Of a DNA stretch of 64,000 nucleotides, positions 60,752 to 64,000 are shown piece after piece. The notes below the pieces were generated by a model. The model saw only the letters and a program-made list of their open reading frames with translations, was not told the DNA's origin and did not search any database. Source of the DNA: Providencia zhijiangensis (GTDB lineage: Bacteria > Pseudomonadota > Gammaproteobacteria > Enterobacterales > Enterobacteriaceae); assembly GCF_030315915.2 (NCBI RefSeq), contig NZ_CP135990.1, forward strand, positions 434,001-498,000, in the 5' to 3' direction. The position numbers and the translations under genes were made by a program. The stretch's first letter is position 1, and the number at the start of each line of letters is the position of its first letter.

Positions 60752-61870
60752 TTATTCCTTAATTTTTACCAATCCGTTTAATACTTGATCCAATCCACCG
60801 TAAACGGAAATTTGGTCGATTCGATGTGCAATACTTTCTAAGGTTTCGAGCTCTTTTAAACGCAAGGCAACGGGATTGTTTTCCATCACTTTGGCAGTAT
60901 TTAACAGTGAGCGCGTGGCAGCGGTTTCTTCGCGGCGACGGATCACGTTGGCTTGCGCCGATTTTTCGGCTTCTACAACCTGAGACAATATGGTGCGCAT
61001 GTCTCCTGGTAAAATAATGTCTTTCACGCCAATGCTATCGATTTCTAAACCGAAGGTGAGGGAGGTTTGTACCACATGCTCCATCATCAGTTGGTCGATT
61101 AACTGCTTGTTTTCCAACAGTTCATCTAAAGTACGTGTGCCGATAATTTCACGCAGGGCAAATTGCAGCTCGCGATATAAATAATCCACTGGTTGGCTCA
61201 ATTTGGATAACGCCAACAAAATGTCGGCATAGCGCCAGTTTGCCGATAAGTTAACACGCAAAGTGACTTTATCTTTGGTCAAGATTTCCTGGCCGCTAAC
61301 TTCCAATGCCTGTAACCGCGTATCAAATACGTCAACTTCAGGCTTACGACAAATCTTCCAGTAACCGTAAGTGCCGGGTTGTAAAACTGACTGGATCTCG
61401 CCATCCAACTTAAATATACCGACATGCCATGCAGGGACTTGGCTGATTAAGGCCAGATCGGTACCTTTGATGCGTTTTTTACCCGCTAAACGCGCCAGTA
61501 ATGTTGGGTTGATAACCACATCGTCAGTCAATTGGGTTTCGATGCGTAACGAATTGCCAGTTTTCCAGTACAGGCGGCGCGTTGCGGGCGCTAAAATTTC
61601 CGTCAGGCTGTTATGCAAATAAACAAAGCCCATTTCATCATCTGCGAGAGTGATGTTCACGCAGTATTCTTCAATCCAATCAGGATGAAACTGGCGTAAA
61701 TGCTCAGCAAGTTTCTCTTCAATTGGGTCATTATTCAGTTCAAACATAGAAACCGTCAGTTTATTAAACCAATCATTGAGGCGATGTTCGCCAGCCACGA
61801 ACAATTGCTTGAAATCGCCTTTGTTTGATGTCAGTGCAATGTATCCCTGTGCCACGTTAATTTTTGTCAT
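60752..61870 (-). CDS. Slipin (SPFH/stomatin-like) protein of the Rtc operon
   Basis: The 372-residue protein is a band-7/SPFH protein without an obvious transmembrane helix. The central domain (residues about 150-320) includes VQPGTYGYWK-like and VDVFDTRLQALEVSGQEILTKDKVTLRVNLSANWRY, ELQFALREIIGTRTLDELL and EAEKSAQANVIRRREETAATRSL. Slipins of this type are recurrent first genes in rtcB operons; they may form an oligomeric scaffold, but the mechanism is unknown. AAGGA precedes the ATG. Confidence 0.85.
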   Translation of the reverse strand: MTKINVAQGYIALTSNKGDFKQLFVAGEHRLNDWFNKLTVSMFELNNDPIEEKLAEHLRQFHPDWIEEYCVNITLADDEMGFVYLHNSLTEILAPATRRLYWKTGNSLRIETQLTDDVVINPTLLARLAGKKRIKGTDLALISQVPAWHVGIFKLDGEIQSVLQPGTYGYWKICRKPEVDVFDTRLQALEVSGQEILTKDKVTLRVNLSANWRYADILLALSKLSQPVDYLYRELQFALREIIGTRTLDELLENKQLIDQLMMEHVVQTSLTFGLEIDSIGVKDIILPGDMRTILSQVVEAEKSAQANVIRRREETAATRSLLNTAKVMENNPVALRLKELETLESIAHRIDQISVYGGLDQVLNGLVKIKE

Positions 61871-61896
61871 TGTTATTTTCCTTTTTATTTATAGAG

Positions 61897-61997
61897 GTGT
61901 TATCGAAATCATCGACGAAGCGATGAGGGAAACAATCGAGCGCCATACGGCTGTCTACTGTTTTGCTCAATGCCCGGTGCGATGACTCGGATAACAC
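61897..61997 (-). ncRNA. Structured RNA element with long closing stem, upstream of slipin
   Basis: On the minus strand GTGTTATCCGAGTCATCG (61997-61980) pairs with CGATGATTTCGATAACAC (61914-61897): 15 Watson-Crick and 2 wobble pairs of 18, closing a 65-nt internal region with a smaller GCC/GGC hairpin. End-to-end pairing of an about 100-nt RNA is the Y-RNA style. It ends 26 nt before the slipin start, so it may be a separate processed RNA or a 5' leader structure. Confidence 0.45.
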
Positions 61998-62034
61998 TGT
62001 GTGGCGAAACGGCAACCACGTTTTATTCATTTGG

Positions 62035-62175
62035 TTTTGAATGCCGGGACTCGAACCCGATAGCGCATGCTATTACCAGATAGGTCTTACCAACGGCGGA
62101 ATACAGACCATGAAGTGGGGCTAGCCACCATGTCTGCACCGGTAGAACTGAAGTTCTGACAAATTCCGGTAGTGG
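62035..62175 (-). ncRNA. tRNA-like / Y-RNA-like structured RNA at the head of the Rtc transcript
   Basis: The minus-strand RNA starting just after the sigma54 promoter has a tRNA-type T-arm (TCGGGTTCGAGTCCCGG, 62060-62044), an anticodon-like hairpin ATAGC-ATGC-GCTAT (62073-62060) and a D-arm-like GTTGGTAAGAC (62094-62084). Ahead of these is a domain closed by CGGAAT/ATTCCG (62168-62163 with 62102-62097) containing AGAAC-TTCA-GTTCT and a long CAGAC...GTCTG hairpin. No acceptor stem completes a real tRNA. Bacterial Y RNAs with tRNA-like modules accompany rtc operons. Confidence 0.55.
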
Positions 62176-62187
62176 ACAGTCAGACTA

Positions 62188-62205
62188 TTGCCAGATGCGT
62201 GCCAA
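62188..62205 (-). promoter_or_regulatory. Sigma54 promoter of the RNA-repair operon
   Basis: On the minus strand TTGGCACG-CATC-TGGCAA matches the sigma54 consensus TTGGCACG-N4-TTGCA closely, with the GG (-24) and GC (-12) doublets correctly spaced. It lies between rtcR and the slipin gene and points towards slipin-rtcB-rlaP, as expected for an RtcR-activated promoter. Confidence 0.88.
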
Positions 62206-62350
62206 CTTTCTAAAAATGCCATTAAATATTTTTAATTAATTGATAATTAACATTTAATTATTTTTGTGATTTTTTCGGTGCCATTGTTGAACGGAGTGAA
62301 TTATGCTTATTTATATATTTTTATATCTCAACTTATAAATATTTATAAAT

Positions 62351-63934
62351 ATGAATCAAAAAAGAAAAGTGGTTATTGGCGTATTGGGTACCGTGCTCGA
62401 CCGTCGTGGTAAAAAAGCCAATCGCTGGAAAAAATGGCGCCCTACTGTGGGACTGTGCCAACAAGTAGATTTAGATATTCACCGTTTTGAGCTTATCCAT
62501 CAGGTGAACGATTACTCGCTAGCGTGTCGCGTGAAAGAGGATATTGAGCAGGCATCACCAAAAACGGAGGTAGTGCTGCGTGAGGTGGATATTGCGGATC
62601 CATGGGATTTTGAAGAGGTCTACACTTCATTGCTGGATTTTTCTGCGGACTACCCTTTTGATACGGAAAACGAAGAGTATTTGGTGCATATCACCACGGG
62701 CACCCACGTGGTACAAATCTGTTGGTTCTTGCTAACTGAAGCCCATTATTTGCCCGCAAAATTGATCCAAACTTCACCGACTCGTGGGGAGCGGGAAACC
62801 GATCCGGTGGGTATGTATGCGGAAATTGACCTCGATTTAAGCTGTTATGCGCAGATCACCAGCCGCTTTGAAAGCCAGCAACAGACTCAGTTGGCGTTCT
62901 TAAAGGCGGGTATCGCCACCCGTAATCGGGCGTTTAATACCATGATTGAGCAGATTGAGCGCGTGGCACTGCGTTCTAAAGCACCGATTTTGCTCAATGG
63001 CCCTACGGGTGCAGGGAAATCTTTTCTCGCTCGGCGAATTTATCAATTGCGCCAAGGACGCCACCAAGTTAAAGGGCGTTTTGTGGAGATCAACTGCGCC
63101 ACTTTGCGTGGTGATAATGCAATGTCTACGTTATTTGGGCATGTGAAGGGTGCATTTACGGGAGCGCTTAATCCACGCCAAGGGCTATTGAAAGAAGCTG
63201 ATGGCGGAATTTTATTTTTGGATGAAATTGCCGAATTGGGTCTTGATGAGCAAGCAATGCTATTGAAAGCCATTGAAGAAAAAAGCTTTTTTCCATTCGG
63301 GTCAGACAGTGAAATTCAAAGCGATTTCCAGTTGATTGCAGGAACCCATCGCAACCTTGCCGAGTGGGTGGAAGAGGGGAAATTCCGCGAAGATTTATTC
63401 GCCCGTATTAATATGTGGACATTTGCGTTGCCGGGGCTGGCGGATCGCCGTGAAGATATTGAGCCGAATATCGATTATGAATTGGCAAAATTCTGCCAAG
63501 CGGAGCAGAGCCAAATCCGCTTTGATAGAGAAGCTCGTCAACACTATGTTCAGTTTGCTTGCTCCCCTCAAGCCGCATGGCGTGGTAATTTCCGTGAATT
63601 AGGTGCTTCAATTTCCCGTATGGCAACCTTCGCGGAACATGGGCGTATCACCCAGTCAGTGGTAGAGGAAGAAATTCAGCGCTTAAGCCAGCAGTGGCAG
63701 CCAAAATCTAAGCTACAACTTCCTGAACAAGTGGGGGAAATCGATCTATTTGAGCAGCAGCAGTTGGCCACAGTACTGGATGTGTGCAGGAAATCTTCTT
63801 CCTTGTCTGAAGCGGGACGCACACTATTTGCGGTTTCTCGCCAACAGAAAAAGCAACCGAATGATGCAGATAGGCTGCGAAAGTATTTAGCCAAATTTGG
63901 GTTGGATTGGGATGGGGTGAAAGCAGGGGCTTGA
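62351..63934 (+). CDS. rtcR: Sigma54-dependent activator RtcR with CARF-type sensor
   Basis: The 527-residue protein starts with an RtcR regulatory domain of the CARF type (VVIGVLGTVLDRRGKK, VHITTGTHVVQICWFLLTEA). The AAA+ domain follows with Walker A GPTGAGKS near residue 217, the sigma54-contact loop GAFTGA near 267, Walker B ILFLDEIAEL and arginine-finger region, then a C-terminal DNA-binding helix-turn-helix. RtcR senses damaged RNA ends and switches on the divergent operon. No ribosome binding site precedes the ATG; the leader is pure A/T, so expression is probably low. Confidence 0.93.
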   Translation: MNQKRKVVIGVLGTVLDRRGKKANRWKKWRPTVGLCQQVDLDIHRFELIHQVNDYSLACRVKEDIEQASPKTEVVLREVDIADPWDFEEVYTSLLDFSADYPFDTENEEYLVHITTGTHVVQICWFLLTEAHYLPAKLIQTSPTRGERETDPVGMYAEIDLDLSCYAQITSRFESQQQTQLAFLKAGIATRNRAFNTMIEQIERVALRSKAPILLNGPTGAGKSFLARRIYQLRQGRHQVKGRFVEINCATLRGDNAMSTLFGHVKGAFTGALNPRQGLLKEADGGILFLDEIAELGLDEQAMLLKAIEEKSFFPFGSDSEIQSDFQLIAGTHRNLAEWVEEGKFREDLFARINMWTFALPGLADRREDIEPNIDYELAKFCQAEQSQIRFDREARQHYVQFACSPQAAWRGNFRELGASISRMATFAEHGRITQSVVEEEIQRLSQQWQPKSKLQLPEQVGEIDLFEQQQLATVLDVCRKSSSLSEAGRTLFAVSRQQKKQPNDADRLRKYLAKFGLDWDGVKAGA

Positions 63935-63972
63935 GGGGGCTAGAACGCTCAATCGCAGAAAATATATAGCCA

Positions 63973-63998
63973 TAAAAAATCCCCGCCGAAGCGGGGAT
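63973..63998 (-). terminator. Strong terminator pointing to the minus strand
   Basis: ATCCCCGC (63979-63986) and GCGGGGAT (63991-63998) pair around CGAA. On the minus strand the stem is followed by TTTTTT, so it ends a gene entering from beyond the window; it may also stop rtcR. Confidence 0.75.
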
Positions 63999-64000
63999 GA

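Noticed and set aside
62035-62110. A genuine tRNA gene on the minus strand
   Set aside because: The T-arm is convincing, but the anticodon-like loop has 4 nt and no acceptor stem pairs with the 3' part, so it is tRNA-like only.

Overview
The window looks like chromosome from a member of the Morganellaceae, most likely Providencia. It carries enterobacterial housekeeping-type genes (dcuC, an sdaC-type transporter, arnT, soxR, dmsABC, rtcBR), an MrpJ-type regulator beside a chaperone-usher fimbrial operon, AT-rich intergenic DNA and short intrinsic terminators. I saw no insertion sequence, prophage, CRISPR array, rRNA or complete canonical tRNA. The genus is inferred from gene content, not measured.

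Layout. Positions 1-3.2 kb: a truncated exported protein, a small conserved-looking protein, a DUF4026/DUF2314 protein and an orphan recX. 3.5-10.1 kb: dcuC, an SdaC-type serine transporter, an O-acetylhomoserine sulfhydrylase and a stand-alone arnT. 10.4-15.2 kb: an RND efflux pump (permease plus adaptor) divergent from soxR, with a SoxR box inside a 19-bp-spaced promoter facing the pump.

15.4-34.4 kb is the centrepiece: two operons that look like one aromatic catabolic system. The upper operon holds an SDR dehydrogenase, a StyA-like flavin monooxygenase with its StyB-like reductase, a cyclase/isatin-hydrolase-family enzyme, a CrtI-like oxidoreductase and an outer-membrane channel. A convergent AraC regulator follows. 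The lower operon holds IorA- and IorB-like 2-oxoacid:ferredoxin oxidoreductase subunits, a hotdog thioesterase, an anthraniloyl-/salicylyl-CoA 5-hydroxylase fused to an OYE domain, a gentisate-dioxygenase-type cupin, a fumarylacetoacetase-family hydrolase, a nitrilase-superfamily enzyme, a maleate isomerase and a MarR regulator. My proposal is complete indole catabolism: indole -> isatin -> isatinate -> anthraniloyl-CoA + CO2 -> 5-hydroxyanthranilate -> maleamoylpyruvate -> pyruvate + maleamate -> maleate + NH3 -> fumarate. Carbon and nitrogen balance and every gene has a plausible role, but the route is inference from gene families.

34.6-38.7 kb: a CPA1 Na+/H+ antiporter, a small leader ORF with an attenuator-like terminator ahead of an NTF2-like protein, a zinc-ribbon protein, a SAM methyltransferase and a flavin reductase. 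39.3-47.0 kb: fimbrial operon 1 (MrpJ-like regulator, pilins, usher, chaperone, minor pilins, adhesin). 47.0-51.9 kb: an AraC regulator divergent from dmsABC. 51.9-57.6 kb: fimbrial operon 2 on the minus strand (pilin, chaperone, usher, adhesin, second chaperone). 58.2-64.0 kb: a DoxX protein, then an RNA-repair locus: sigma54 promoter, tRNA-like/Y-RNA-like structured RNA, second long RNA hairpin, slipin, rtcB and rlaP, with divergent rtcR.
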